This document shows positions 45,858 through 59,900 of a stretch of DNA of 64,000 bases, piece after piece. The translations under genes and the position numbers were made by a program. How positions within the stretch are numbered: position 1 is the stretch's first letter; every line of letters starts with the position of its first letter. The notes under the pieces were generated by a model. The model saw nothing but the letters and a program-made list of their open reading frames with translations, was not told the DNA's origin and made no database searches. Origin of the DNA: Annulohypoxylon bovei var. microspora (taxonomy: Eukaryota > Ascomycota > Sordariomycetes > Xylariales > Hypoxylaceae); the NCBI GenBank assembly GCA_022836615.1, contig MU405277.1, forward strand, positions 146,390-210,389, written 5' to 3'.

Positions 45858-48800
45858 TACTATACAGCAGTGATCGACATAGCGAATGACCTATGCTAAT
45901 CCTGGATAGGCATCTCCATTGTATATTGCCATTTCTCCTACTACACCTTTTACACCGAGCTGCGGTTGATTCAAGGTTATCTCCACAAGATCTTCTATAA
46001 ACTTTGGAGACCGCATGTTTCAGTTGTCAAGTCCACATGCCCCGTTAGTTAGAGGGCATACATTGCATCATACTTTAGTACCGAGATAGAAGTTCACGGT
46101 TCACTACCTAACACATAGGCCTTCACCGACCTTGTCGGCCGTCTTGGCGATGCCTGTTGATGTAACAATGCGGGCCAATACCGAATTCACGGGGTTATCG
46201 TTGCAGTCATCACTCACCAATCCCATTTCCACATCAGCTAGGTACCTAAACCCTACCAATTGCCTAACTATCAGCCTATGGCCACTAGCAAAAGCATCTA
46301 TAAATTATACGCGCATTCAAAGGTTGTACCTGAATAGCGGAATGGTCTTCCGATGTGGCAAGAGTGCTTGCACACGACAGCTGACTACATATGTACCTAT
46401 ACTAAAAAATGCTAAAAATCCATTGCTGAAAATGATCCTTTAGTTAATACTACCTAACTACTTTCAAGCTGGTGTAGACATCAGTGTTGTTAGCTATGAC
46501 GAGATGAACGAGCGCCATACCCTACAGGGAAATGTCAAATTGTTAGCTCGATAAAAGGCTTACGCGGCTTAATCTCGCTCGACCTCTAAAGTGAACCCCC
46601 TATTTCTAGATCAGCACTAAAACTCTCCAGCCCTACAAATCCATAACCATATCACGCGAACGCGACCCCACCGAACCCGACTGTGCGCGGAAAAAACAAC
46701 TCCCCCACGTGAAAACTCGCCGGTCTAGCGGGTTATTGCGCTGAAGCTGAGACGCCTGGGGTTCGGGTTTGACTGCCCCGGGAACTCAAGCTGTCCGAGA
46801 GTTAAAATACCAAGTACTTGTTTGATTCAGATTCATCCCATCTCTGATTAAAATCTAAAGATGGATGTTATCCACACGATTGTCGACTGTCATCGATATA
46901 GACATTAGATGAAACGAAGAATAGTCGCAATAGAATATAGGTCAGTATCATGATGATGAAAGAACGGCAAACCGGCACGGACAAGACGGCACAGATTGGT
47001 ATTTTGGTGGCCACAAATGTATCCATATAAGAAGCAGAGCCAAGAGCCAAGAGACGCGAAGGCGCGCCTGGCATGCATCACTTTCGCTTGTACAGCCTGA
47101 CAGCTTCCAGAATCCATACACGGCATCGTCGGCTTGTACTGTTACATAATTGCGGCTCATATTGTGTTCTAATTTTAAATATATTGCCCACCTTGAAGTC
47201 TATTAAGCCCACCATTTCGGTAAGTTTCTAGAGCTCCTCCCAACATCCCAAAACTCAGGGACTCAATACTTGATCAGTGGGGTGATCTTGGAGATCAGAC
47301 AGCATCTACGTAAGCGGGAGCGTTTCCGAAACTTGGAGATCATCCCCCAGCTTAACCCGCACGTTGATTTCCCTTGACCTTGAAACAACAACGAATGGGA
47401 TTAGGTATGAACTAACATCGGCCGGCCGATTCTTGTCGGTAATTACTTGCTTCTCTGAGTCGGGTGTGGAGCTGCATATTTCCAGGATAAGAATGGCTGG
47501 ACCTGAATAACATTATTGCCTTCATAACTGTCGTGGCCATTTTCATTCTGGAAATCGGTTAACAAAGCCGTGCGTGCGGCATTGGTTTGAGAGACTCGGG
47601 CGCTGAAATCTGATAGCTGACCTCCCCCCGCTCTTATTATCACAGACCTAATCACAACCAGTCAGGAAGAAGTAACATTACTTCGCCAAGATGACGCGGC
47701 AGGTCTGGATTACGGTGAGAACCTCAAGGAGACCTAGGATTTCAGGGGGGGGGGGGGGGGGGGGGCGGGGCGGCGGGGGCGGGGGGGGGCGGGGGGGGGC
47801 CGGCGAGGGAGAAGAGAAAAGTGNNNNNNNNNNCACACCCCCAAACACAACCCGGCCCGAACTATTAAAATTAATTCGCCACTCTGCCGGGGCCGGTCTG
47901 GTTTTCGGGTCCAAACCCAAGGTTACACTGTTTTTAAACCCCCCCCCCCCCCCCCCCCCGAGCGCCAACAATGTCTTCTGTGTTTGTCATGCAAGGATTC
48001 AGTTGCTCGCATAGGTCGCCCAATGCGATTTAGTCAGTACAACCATTCCGACAACCTCGTCGCAACCGACGAATCACGCACCTGCTCGTGCTGGACAGTT
48101 TACTCCGCAGGTGGTCATTCTATCGGTATGTGGTATTTCTTCGACACCATGCAGCATGACACATTTTCTCTGGAGTCTAGCGGGTGTGGTTTTTACGATT
48201 CGATTTATTCTAATGGCCTGCAACCCCCAGCGGCTTAAGACAAGCTTTCTCGGCTTTGCTTCTTGGAGCCCGTATTTTGGAAACTTGCATTTGCATCCCT
48301 GTTGAGTATGTATAAGTAAGCCGCCTCCACGCCCAGTTTGGGGCATACTCTACTTACACGATCGCAAATTCCAACGTTGTCGACTCATTGTGGTATCATC
48401 GTTTAAGGCCACCCAACCATATCGATGCACGTTGATTCCATCTGGTTGGGTGGAGGTGTTATACGATGAATGACTCGGGTTACGCTGTCAGGAGATTAGT
48501 TACCTTTGTCATGAAATTCGCCTAGCTACAAGAGCAGTACTAATTACCAGATCTGAAATAATGGTCAAAGCTCCATGGATATCACGACATCCGGGATTCG
48601 GACGTAATGACAATAAGGCCCTGTTCACAACCAAATTGTCAGCCTCAACCCACCCCCTACACCTGCTTGCTTCCCTATCCACGGCAAGCCAAGACGAGCC
48701 CTTAAGGGGGTTCATAATAACAAAACAAGGATTCCACGGGCATTTAACCTAAGTTGTGCAGTGGGAAGTGCGGAGTGCCTATGAACACGTGGGAATTATA

Positions 48801-51800
48801 GTTCTAATCTCGTGTATAATTTGATTCCAGATACAGTAATATCATCACTCCTATGCGGCATCCCTCTTTGGACATCCCATGACCACGTTTAACCCCACGG
48901 CTGCACCAAGCCGGTATTGACTGTCATTGCCAAACTCGTCACATAAATGGAGACAGTAGTAGTCGATAAATGTATGAATTTCAGCTAAGCCGAGTCGCAA
49001 GGCGGCAGCTGAACCTCTAGGCTATCTCACTTTATTAATATCGCAGCCTCGCAACCTAGACACCCTCGTCATCGATCATGTTGGCGAGATAGGTACATAC
49101 CTACCTAGGGATACAACCCTACACCTACGACCTAAGCAACTCTGGCTTCATTACTACAACGTTCCATCGCAGTATCCCTTGCCTCAGTGAATAGATTACC
49201 AAATTCATTCAACGATGGTCCAAGAGTAGTGTAAACAAAAAGCCGATAGCCGTGTTTAATATCTTCATAAATATCAAGGTACGACCGCTTCCGATGATAG
49301 TCGGATATTACGTCTTGGTGAATGGTTATTAGCATCATTAATGCCTTGTCTCTTTGCTCATTACTAGGCCGGGTGAGCACCGACCTGGGTCCTCAATGCC
49401 TCATCCGCCTTCACCTATCTAGATTTATATAGTAATTTTCCTTGTTATGTTTATCTATAGCCAAGGCTTCCCGGCTATTCGGAACGAACTGTAGGCAGAG
49501 AAAAAGAAAGAGGAAGAAGAGCGGGCGCCGATTCAGGTAGGCCTTGCGATCGACGCCTCAGCTCTAAGATTGCTAGATGCCGCCAAGACCCCTAGCGATC
49601 ATGCCCAGGCAATCGTTCGCTGGTATTGTCGGCAATGCCTGATTAATAATAGGGGGAATAACATCTCTTGGCTACCCACTAATAAACTCCTTCGCGTGTA
49701 GATAGTAGCCACGACTATCTAAACTCATCAAATCACTAGAAAACACATGTGAGAGAGAGTTAGATCATTTATCGTTGACAAGACGTTTTAGAGATTCATT
49801 TTATAGAGACACTCTAGCAAATCCCATCCCTTCGGCTCTGGTCCGGTTAGTTATCCTTGGGCGGCTGGCTTATCAGTAAGAACTTGATCCTTCTACTCTA
49901 TCGCACCTCATGGTGTATTGAAATGAATACCATGCACACAGAGGTACCTATCAGTGGCCTTCGCGATCCATAACCTATCACCCTTAATTCCGAACTGTTG
50001 CGCACCCTACCTCCCTCCTTACTGTGGCCAATACGATCGTAACGACAGTGGCTTAATGCTCGGAATTGTGGCTGTGCGGCATCCTGTGTGCTTACCCCTT
50101 TTCTAGGAGTTTCGGTCTTCAAGTTAATAAGTTCTGGTCTATGGCATGTTCTTCGTGAATCCAAGCGGTCTTGGGGAAATAAAACATCATGAATATCAAA
50201 TAATATATCAAAATGCTTTCTTATCCCGTCTGTAAAGCCACATACGAGATCTTAGTAACTACCAGTGTAGTTCCTAGAGTTGTGCCTGAACACCATTGGA
50301 CGGCTTATCTAGGGGGTTTAATGTGCATACATAGGTAGGTACTTACTTACTTACCTACTTAATTGTAGAAATCCTGCACTCGGTGCCTGTTAGAAAGACT
50401 GCTGATTACCTTTCCAATGCAGAGTAATATCAAGATACCCTAGGTCCAACATATCTAGCGACTAATCGCCTCAAAGAAGCGTAGATAAGACCGTTTCAAG
50501 CAAACTTGTCATGAACAAAAACAATGCTGCCCTTTCGCGGTTGCCATTCCCGATAAATCGATCACCGCTCGTCGTAATTTAGCCCCCTCGTCGGTTTACT
50601 TGTCGTTAGACGGCTTAATGCATATATCCTGACACGGTAGACATGTCTCTTTTTACCATCTAGGTAGCTAGGTACCTACCTATACATTCTTCACCGGACT
50701 CGATCTATGTTCAGCGGTAGAGTCCCAGTAGCCTCCAAGATATACCTGGTATGCAGTGATTGCCTCTGTTCCCCGACTCTTAGGTACTCTAGGGAGACAC
50801 GAACAATCTTCCCTGTGTAGCATAGTGAGGTAGGTGCGGTAGTGTATTTTATCTGGTTTAAATAATAATAGTCTGTAATAGAGACACATTCTTTATATCT
50901 CTCTCTGTAACGGGATCGGTCCGAGGCGTCATTATCTACATGTGCCAAAAGGAGCAATTGTCTACTAGAGACTGCTGGTAAAATGCAATGTGAATTGAAG
51001 GAGACGACATATTTAAGGAGATTCACCAGAAAAACTGCAATTAGATTGGGGATCTTAATGGGCTTAGGATAAGTAGGTAAGTAAATCAATTATCAAATTC
51101 TTCCTTAGGAGAGAAGCACCTCGCATATGAAGTGTCTCTTGTTTCTCGTACAGGTTCCCCCTTTTATTACCCCGCCAGGCGCCATAACAGTAATAACAAT
51201 ATCGACAGAAACCGTAGCGGCATGCACACAAACTGTTCCTTATCTCGTCGTATCCCCTCCTAGAAAATCCTCCCATCTATGCCTTCCTATTATCCAACGC
51301 CATCTTATAGGACTCTACCCGACTTGCCTAGTCTATCGCTTGTTCTTGCTACCAGCCTGCATTATCATAAGCCGAGCGAGAGAACCCTCTGGGGACTGAC
51401 ACCCATTCGTACCCCCTTGCGTATACGCTACTTCTCCTGACTATCACATAGCTAACCATCTCGTATAGGGTCAGAGTGGAATGGCGCACATGTGGATGAG
51501 TATCGTAGTACGATAAAGACGTGGCAACATCTTCCTGGCGGGTTTGTACATCGCTAACTACACAATTTTCAAGAAGGACAATGGCGATGAATGGCTGACC
51601 GTCGCTTTCGCGGAGAAAAAATTGGAACGATTCGAAGTCCGGGATCTGAGACTTGAAGTGATGCGCGATATTGTTTCCATTAGTATTGAAGTACTGGCTG
51701 ACGCTGTAACTGTCGGCCGAGCTATCGATCCAAGGCATTTCCGAAGGTTAGCTAAGTAGATAGATACTGTAAGTGTTAATCTCTATTAGTTTTATAGTGT

Positions 51801-52701
51801 TTTCGACAGAGTTGGTCGATGGCGAGATGGGTTGCTTCTATCCACCCAAACATTCTAATAATCTCAGAGCAAAGGGATAATTATATATATTCTAGATATG
51901 TACGAAGAGGTAGAATCTGGGTATTTACAATAGCTATAGGTCATTGCGAATCACACTGAAAGAGCCTAAGTACGATGATATACAAGGACATACATGAGAC
52001 CGATTCACGTTTAAACCATTTCCGTAATGATATTAGGTATACAAGACGATTATAGCTCTCGTGACTGAACTTGAGAACATCAGATCGAACCGTTACTCCT
52101 ACCTAAGACCACACACAGAATACTACCTAGGTAATCACAATCATATTTTAGAAATAACTGGCAGTTAATAATATATCGCCAATCAGAAGGCTCCCGTGCA
52201 AGCATTGGAAGTGCTTCAGGCGCTAGAGAGTCTCGTGGAAGTATTATTCAATCAAGTTATAGGAAACATATTATTCATCTGTATATAAAGGGGGTCGTGA
52301 TGCTAATCTTTCTCCCAGCTCTCAATCCGCCTATGAGTTCTTCAGTTCATAAGTGCCTAATGACACAATTCGCGAAATGAGTTGTAGTTCCAGGATCAAT
52401 AACTTGCGTAACTAGGTCCGTTTCTAGAAGACGTGCTCATATATCAATTGAAAATAATTTGAAACGATACGCTACAAGCCGACTTCACCATGTGGAATAT
52501 GTGGACCAACCCCTTTTCAATAGTGCACGCACACGCTTCATATCTCGGGCTATTTCCCAGCTTCTAGTAAGAATTACTAATAGTAATTCATGCAATTAAT
52601 TTCGTCGAGGTTGAGACCGGCCTCGTTATTTTACAAACCGCAATTATGCGGCATGAAGGTAACCCATGTCGGATTCTTCCAAAGTAGCCTTCGGTAACTT
52701 T
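45858..52701. other. Gene desert with assembly gap
   Basis: About 6.8 kb without a supported gene. ORFs up to 129 codons occur: 51349-51738 on minus, with a 71-codon plus ORF on the opposite strand. These have no domain, and I cannot choose between strands. The gap region is listed separately. Confidence 0.45.
47738..47960. other. Assembly gap with homopolymer edges
   Basis: A run of ten N at 47824-47833 marks a scaffold join. It is preceded by ~70 bases of nearly pure G and followed by a ~20-base C run (about 47940-47959). Such G/C homopolymers next to a gap look like sequencing or assembly artefact, so bases here should not be trusted. Confidence 0.85.
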
Positions 52702-53166
52702 TCATAGACTTTCCTTCACCTTACCCTCCGCTTCCTTAGCAGTACCCTTCGCCTGGCCTTTAAGTTCCTCGGCTTTGCCCTTAGCCTGACCACGAATGTC
52801 CTCGGCCGTGCCCTTTATTTTGCCTGTATCCACCTCACCCTTGACTTTCGATGCAAGTTTCTCTGTATGGAGTTGCTGGTTAGCTACTAATTTTCTTCAC
52901 CAATCATGTCATGTAGGCTGATGGATTTTTGATAATGAAGTATAGGAATGTACGACATGCTGTAAATATTACATACCACCAGCGTTGATACCGTCAACAA
53001 GCTTGTCCGAAACCTTGCGATCGACGCTTTTTAATGTGTCCTTGGCTGTCTCTGTGACGGTCTTCCGTGCTGCGATACTCGTGGTGAAATGTCGTGGAAC
53101 CGAGACTACGGCGACTCTGGAGGTGAGGGCTAGGCGGCGTGTGGCAGCTTCTGTGAGGAACGACAT
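52702..53166 (-). CDS. Small CsbD-like, probably mitochondrial stress protein
   Basis: Exons on the minus strand are 52977-53166 and 52702-52862, encoding 116 residues; the intron has a GTATGT donor and a TAGCTAAC branch site. Residues 1-35 (MSFLTEAATRRLALTSRVAV and on to RHFTTSIAARK) form a basic, hydroxylated mitochondrial presequence. The C-terminal exon contains CsbD/LEA-like repeats: VKGEVDTGKIKGTAEDIRGQ, AKGKAEELKGQAKGTAKEAEG. Proteins of this kind are hydrophilic, often helical and stress-induced, with no known enzyme activity. An in-frame ATG two codons upstream (53172) may be the true first start. The role is inferred from composition and motif. Confidence 0.82.
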
Positions 53167-54276
53167 GATCATGATAATCTAGTGCCTGGGTGGGAGTTTG
53201 CTGTCGTTTGTATTTGTTGAATTAGATCCTATGAGAGAATGCGTTGGAATGATGAAGTTGTAGGACTTTGAAAATGAGGAATTAGGTATAAGTTTAGGAG
53301 ACAAGATGAATGGAAGTTAGATTGAGGCACATGTATTATGAAGGCGTTATGTAAGGAGATGGCGACAATGATGGCTCATGATGTCATCATTATGTCTACC
53401 AGCTCAACTACCTCACTCTGCTCACGTAAAATACCTAAACAAACTTCCAAATAAGGAAACCACGCGGGGTGCAATTGTGCAATTATGGTTCAAAGTACCC
53501 CACAAGAGTAATTCAGTGGGGAGTGACGTCTTGGAAGACGCTGCTTCCGAACTGTCCATTCATGTTCGTCCAATCAGAAATGTCGAATATAGAGGGCTGC
53601 TGCTGTCACCCGTCCGGGAATGACGCCATGACGCAGGTTGAGGCTCTTCACAGAACACAAACATTTATTTTTTATTAGTTTGGGATGGGCATGTGACATT
53701 AGCTACTACTTATTGAAAACAATTCGTTATTCAATGTAGCCATGGTTTTTATTATCATTGTAAAGCCGAAATATGTTCCACGCCAATTGCCTACCTCAAG
53801 AATGGCGTCAAAGTAAGTAAAGCATGTGCTAATGTTACTGTGTTGGACTGTGCTCCAATCTATCCCCCTATTATCTAATTAACCTCCATCACCAGCCATA
53901 ATACGTGTAAGTTACCTAGATAAGTGATTATTGGGATAGCTGGAGGTTAGCACATGTTCTCACGCCCTTCATTTACCTTGACTCCATTCTGCCTTATGCT
54001 GTTACATGTAATAATCATAAAAAATGATAAGGCGCATACAATTATTAAAGCGAAGAATGTTCCCCGATTTCCGAGACATTGAATTTCACTTAATGAAGAC
54101 TCCAGTCTTTGATGTGGCCTATTCCGGAAGTGAGGTTCTTTGTGGTAGAATATTCCTAAGAGGAACAAAACATGTTCATGTCGAATCTCGTTTGTATTAA
54201 ATACCTAGGTATATTTTAAATTCCTTTTTTGTGTACTTCCCTGCGTTTAATAGATTTGCTTAACTTCGTGGCAATT
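53167..54276. other. Intergenic before kinase-like gene
   Basis: No supported gene. Short ORFs at 53378-53678 and 53947-54168 lack motifs. An in-frame ATG at 54229 could extend the kinase-like protein by 16 residues. Confidence 0.5.
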
Positions 54277-56604
54277 ATGGCCGATGACGGACTACCTCAA
54301 ACCTACGAGGAGGATTGCCAGTTGGTCTCCTTGCAGTTCGACCTCTTTCGTCGTGCTGGGAGAATACCATTCTGGAATGCAAGTGCAGTATTAAGTTATA
54401 GGAATGAGTGGGCCAATACACTCTTGCCAAAGCCCGAGCAACCTCTCTTCTGGGCTGGCGAGAGATTTCGATGGGATCAGGAAAAATATGACATTGGATC
54501 AAATGACTATCTACCCGACCTAGACAATCCGTGGTCCGCTTCTGAACCGCGCATTCAAAGAGCGAAAGATGTATATAACGATGCCAGGAAGTATTTCGAA
54601 ACAAATAATAATCAATTTGTCTTTCACAAGGTATTGGGCATGGGAGGTTGTAAGTCAAATTCTCGAACCTCGTTTATAGAACCTGTGCCATACTAAGAGG
54701 ACCACTAAACTGACGTGAAAGGTGATAGTGGGAATGGCACTTCATTACAGATATAAAGGCGTTGAACCATTTAAAGACGTCGGAGTTAAGATCTCGCGTA
54801 ATGGTTGGATTGCAGACGATATCCGCAGAGAAGAAAATGCGACAAGAGTAACTTATATCCCCATTCGGCTTATACGGCAGATACTTACAAGCGACACAGG
54901 CTATGCAAAGAGCTGCCCACTGCATTCAGGTAATAGATCCGCCGAGCGTTGGCTTAGAGAGAGAGAAATACGTTACGCCACCAGATGTCCATGACTCTTC
55001 TGAAGAATCCGAGTCGAGCGGGGACGAAAGTGCTGCTGATACAGAGGCGCGCCCTCCGCGACGTCCCCGGAGCGCCATAACTGCCGAGGAACAAACAACA
55101 AGGATGCAGAGATTGATTGACCGTGAGATCAATCGGCTCGGGGGACAGGTTGCAACGATGGGGATCTCGGATCAGGGACAGAGCCGGGGGGAAAGAAAGG
55201 ACTATATGCTTATGGAGTATGTTGAAGGGGGTAGCCTCGATAATCTGATCAGAAGATTGCAAGAGCCAGACGAGGGGGGTGAGATGGTGAAGATACCTAA
55301 CAAGGTCCTCTGGTCATTATGGCTTTGCAGTAAGTGGAAATATCCTGCACAATGCGCTTTCTTCACTAACGTATGTCTCTAGTGGTTCGAGCTTGCGTCG
55401 CGTTGAAATATCCCCCTCGAAAATTTCATCCTGGCCGTGTTGTGGAATCCAGACCAGATGGACAAACAGATCTAATTGAGATGGTGCCGCCGGAAAACAA
55501 GAGATGGAGACACAAGAATTGGGTTCACTTTGATATTGATCCTAGTAATAGTAAGTGATAATTACCCTGGATTCGTAAAAGAAGTTGACTTACCATACAT
55601 GTTTAGTCTTTATTGGCAATGTCGAGGCACCGCCTGACCCAGAGTCTGACCCAAAAGGTGAGAAGCGAAAACGCACTGATGAGTCACAACCCGACAGAGA
55701 AGGGGGTGAACATAGTTTCATCCCGAGACTTAAAGTATGCCACCCGTACCTACTAATGTTGATTGGAATAAGTAACGTCGGCTAACTAACTTGCTATCAG
55801 CTTGCAGACTTTGGCTTGGCGCGGAAGATCAAAACGAATAAGCGAAAGTTTGTGGTTCTCATCTGCTTCATCGGGAATAGAAACAGCACTGACTAAGAGA
55901 TGTAGTATATACTATCATCATAAGCGTAAAATTGGGAAAGCTAGCATGCTGGTGCCTGTAAGTTTAACCAACCCCCTTTTTATGTCAAGGTCTGGAATGC
56001 CCGAAAGCTAAATCAGAAACTACTTACAGGAGCAATACGGACCTGACTGGGACCTAATACCTGCTGAACGTGATGGGGCAGAAGTAAGCGAACAGAGAGT
56101 GGCGGGCAATTATGGATCTCCCATGAATGTGTTTCAAATGGCACTTGTAAGTAATCCGTTTCTCGAAGACGAGGAGTTCTCGTTCTAACGCTTCACGAGA
56201 CGATGTGGGTTGTCATGACCCAGAAGGATACCCCCTACCCACCACAAGCTCAGATACCACCAGAAACCATCATACAGCGGAATCCCGAAGGAGAGCTGCC
56301 AGACAATATTGATGAAATAGTCAGAACAGCCGACCCGAACGCGCGTATATCCTGGTGCCCATTGATAATGAATGACCAAGATAACCCCTACGAGTACATC
56401 GATGTCGAGTTCAGGATGATGATATGGGAGTGCATGTATCACCGCCAGGATGACCGCCCGACAGTTGAAACGTTGTTAACACAAGCGCGAGCGGGATGTC
56501 AGAAACAGTTTGACGGCGAAGATGACGAATCCGTTAATAATTGGGTTAAGAAATTTATTTTCGATGCAGAAATTAAAACAGGAGATGGTCAAGATCTGGA
56601 TTGA
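54277..56604 (+). CDS. Fungal protein kinase-like protein, nine exons
   Basis: Nine exons (54277-54649, 54729-54847, 54900-55329, 55383-55550, 55607-55734, 55801-55847, 55906-55957, 56030-56146, 56200-56604) join to 1839 bp, 612 residues. Splicing restores kinase subdomains in order: Gly-rich loop VLGMGGLGMALHY (~121-133), VGVKISRN with the ATP-binding Lys, hinge YMLMEYVEGGSLDNLI, catalytic loop HFDIDPSNIFIGN, LADFGLARK, EQYGPDWDL, YGSPMNVFQMALTMWVVMT and a C-lobe ending RQDDRPTVETLL. Catalytic Asp, Asn and DFG are present, but the usual Lys after the catalytic Asp-Ile is Asp (DIDP), as I recall in related fungal kinases. An acidic Ser-rich insert lies at ~180-230 and another at ~350-385. Substrate unknown. 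It may be active or a pseudokinase. Confidence 0.82.
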
Positions 56605-56728
56605 ACGTGAGGTGTAAAAACATAACAAGCAACCTACCTATCTTGTATATTATCATTAGAGGTTTAAATGATGTTCAATGTAATAAAGTTTGTTTATTTA
56701 TTAAGAAGAACGTACTTAATAATAATAT
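56605..56728. other. Short AT-rich spacer
   Basis: This 124-bp kinase-gene 3' flank becomes AT-rich toward the retrotransposon. Its last five bases, AATAT at 56724-56728, are the target-site duplication of that element. Confidence 0.7.
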
Positions 56729-56965
56729 TGAAAGACTTTTCACGTAAATAAATTAATGATTAATGTATATTATTAAAGTCGTAGCTAAGTTATTAAAAAT
56801 AAACTGAACTTATATTCGTATAAGTAAGTTCCAAATGCTTTTATACTAACCGTTTTCAATAATAAAGATCCTTTTATTTTTTTATTTAATTATTATGTTT
56901 TGTTTATAAATTATACGTGATAAAATACGTGATAAAATACGGATAAAGCTTTTAATTTATTAACA
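56729..56965 (-). repeat. Left LTR (3' LTR of the minus-strand element)
   Basis: This 237-bp direct repeat aligns without gaps to 62309-62545. Differences I checked are all C/T or G/A. It keeps more G/C in its first half (GTCGTAGCTAAG versus GTTATAATTAAA). Confidence 0.88.
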
Positions 56966-59900
56966 CCCTTTTTTAATTAAATGAGTGTTATTTACGAATA
57001 ACGAATTTATTTAATAATAATAAATAAATTTAATGCATTTATCGAAGGCTTATTTAATAAAAGCTTATTTATTAATATAAATTTTATTTAAAACTTTTTA
57101 AATTTTAATATTTCGTAAAACTTATTATGTTTTTTAATTATTAAAGGTTTAATAAATTTATTAACGGGGTTTTCGTTTAATTTCATATATTTTATTTTTA
57201 CGTTTTTATTATAAATTTTTTGCCGTATATAAAAGTATTATATTCGCATGTATCGATTTTTTTTATTAATAATTATTTTTTTAAATTATTTAATAATTTC
57301 GGTATTATTTTTTAATAAATAAATCGGCTTAAATGGTATTTGCTTAAATTTTTAAAAAAACTTACGTATTTAAATTATATTATCGGTAACTTTATTTAAT
57401 TTAATGAACTTTGTTTTTAAAATCCTTTTATTAATAATTAATTATAATTTTAATGATTATAAAACGAAGTTACCGCTTATAAAAAACATAATTTCGATGG
57501 TTAATTTTTTAAAATTTATATCATTAATTAAATTCGTATTAACCGTTTTAAATAATTTTAATTTATTATGTTTTTAATGGGAATGATTTTAATTTAACGT
57601 TTAATAACGGATGGATCGGTTATGTGCGTTAATTAAATATTTAAATATTTTTTTCATTTTAAATAAATGTTTTTATAAAAGATTATTTATAAATTTTATT
57701 TACATAAACGTGGTAAAATTAAGGTTTAATTTAATTAAATAAATTAAAAAGTTAAACTTTTTAATTAATAAAATAAATTTATAAATATTATAATTATTTA
57801 TTTAATTAAAGTTTTTCGTTACGAATGATAAATTAATTTAATTAATAAAGGTTCCGACGGGTCGCTTTTATATTTTATTAAAACCAAATTCACGGAATGC
57901 TTTTTTAACATATATTTTTTAATTAATTTACACGCTTTTTATTAAATTTAATCTCATAATTCGAATATTTAAAAATTAATTAATATTTTTAAGATTAATA
58001 ATTAACATATCTTTTTTTAAGCTTATAATAACCTTCGTGAATTATTCTTTATTTATTCCGAATAAAATGAAATTATTTACGTATAAAATTATAATGATTT
58101 TTAATTCCTTATTAATATACACCGCATCGTTAAATATTAACGGTATATATCCACGACTTTTTAATAATATTTTAACTTTTTATTATTAAATTACTCCGGC
58201 TTATTTAAGTTTATATAATAAATTAATTAATTAAATGATTTTATTTTTATAATAATTATATTTATTTATTTCATTAATGTATAATTTAAAGTATTTTATA
58301 AATAACGAAAATTATTTTATAAATAAATCTTCGTTTAATGTGTTATTTAAATACGCGGCAATGAAATTTATTTAAATTATATGTTATTTTTTAATAATTA
58401 TTAAAGTTATTAAAATTTATTATAAAATAAATCTTATAATTATAACTTTTATTTTATTATAATTAATTTTATATTTTTATATAAATTTTTTTATATAAAT
58501 ATAAGCTTTAAATTTATTAAATATATTATTTAAAAAGAATTTCTTTTTTAATATTTATTTAATATTAATAAAGTTATTATAAATATTTTCTTATTATATA
58601 AATTTAAACGTTTTACGTTTAAGGTTTTTTTTAATTTCTTTTATAATTATTTTCGTTTAATTTTTATAATTTTCGTTGTTTATTACTTTATGAAATAAAA
58701 GGTTATTATTAATTTTTATATTAAATATATTAAATTTTTTTAATAATATTATAACTTATTTTTAATATTAATTATCGATTAAATTCTTTTTTATAAAATA
58801 AATTATTTATTTCATAAATAATTCTTATTATATGAAATAATTAATAAATTTATTATTATAATTAATTTAATTAATAATTTCGAATTTTTTATTTATTTAA
58901 TTATATTTCCTTTTTTAATTAATTGCGATTATAATTTTATTATAATTTAAAGGTATTTCGTTAATATAAATTTCAAGCCGGATCTTATATAATTTGCCTC
59001 GTTTTTTCTTAATTTAACTTATTTTTTAATTTATATTATTTTTATTAATAATGTTATAATCTTTATTATAAATATAACTTTTTAAAATAATTTAATAATG
59101 TAATCGTTTTTATATATAAAGGGGAAAAAACTTAATAATATTTTGTAAATTTAATATATCTTTTTAATTATTAATATTTTTATAAAATATAACGTGAAAT
59201 ATTTTTAAAAACCATTTATTTTTAATAAATTATATAAGGTAATTATATTAACTTTTAAAGCTTATAAATATTACTTTAATTTTTTAAACCTTAAATTTTT
59301 TTATATAAACTTATTAATTTTCGTTAATGAAAACCACATAACGCATTTTTAATATCTTTAAGTTATTATTATTAAATTTATACCCTTTTCCGAATTAAAA
59401 GCTTTTTTAATAACGTTTTAACGTTATTATTTAATCGTTAATTAATATATTTATTCGATTAAATACATAAATCATTCTTTGCATTATTTATAATTAAAAG
59501 CAAAAAGATATTTTCATTTAAATAATAATAACTTATATTGCATTTTACATAATTTAAATGTGTCGTTTAAAAATACCGTTTTAATATTAATTTTATAACG
59601 TGGAAAAAATTATTTTAATCCCATTATCTTTATAAATATTTTTAATTTTATTTACCTTAAATTTTAATTTATTATTAAATTTTATTATTATGATTTTTTT
59701 CGATTAACCGTTTTTATCGCGCGGGAAGGTAATAAAAGTTTATTAAATTTCTTCGATATAAATTTTTAAAATTATTTGCATATTTTTTTTATTTTTATAC
59801 ATTTCGAAACGTTAATATCGGCTTATATTTTTAATAATGAAAAAAAAATATTTATGCCCTTTTATCGAAACCGGTTATAACGATTTAAAATTATATTATA

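Noticed and set aside
47678..48014. ORFs across the N-run
   Set aside because: They contain unknown residues and homopolymer Gly/Pro from likely artefact sequence.
51349..51759. 129-codon minus ORF and overlapping 71-codon plus ORF
   Set aside because: Both strands look equally plausible and neither shows a family motif or flanking exon.
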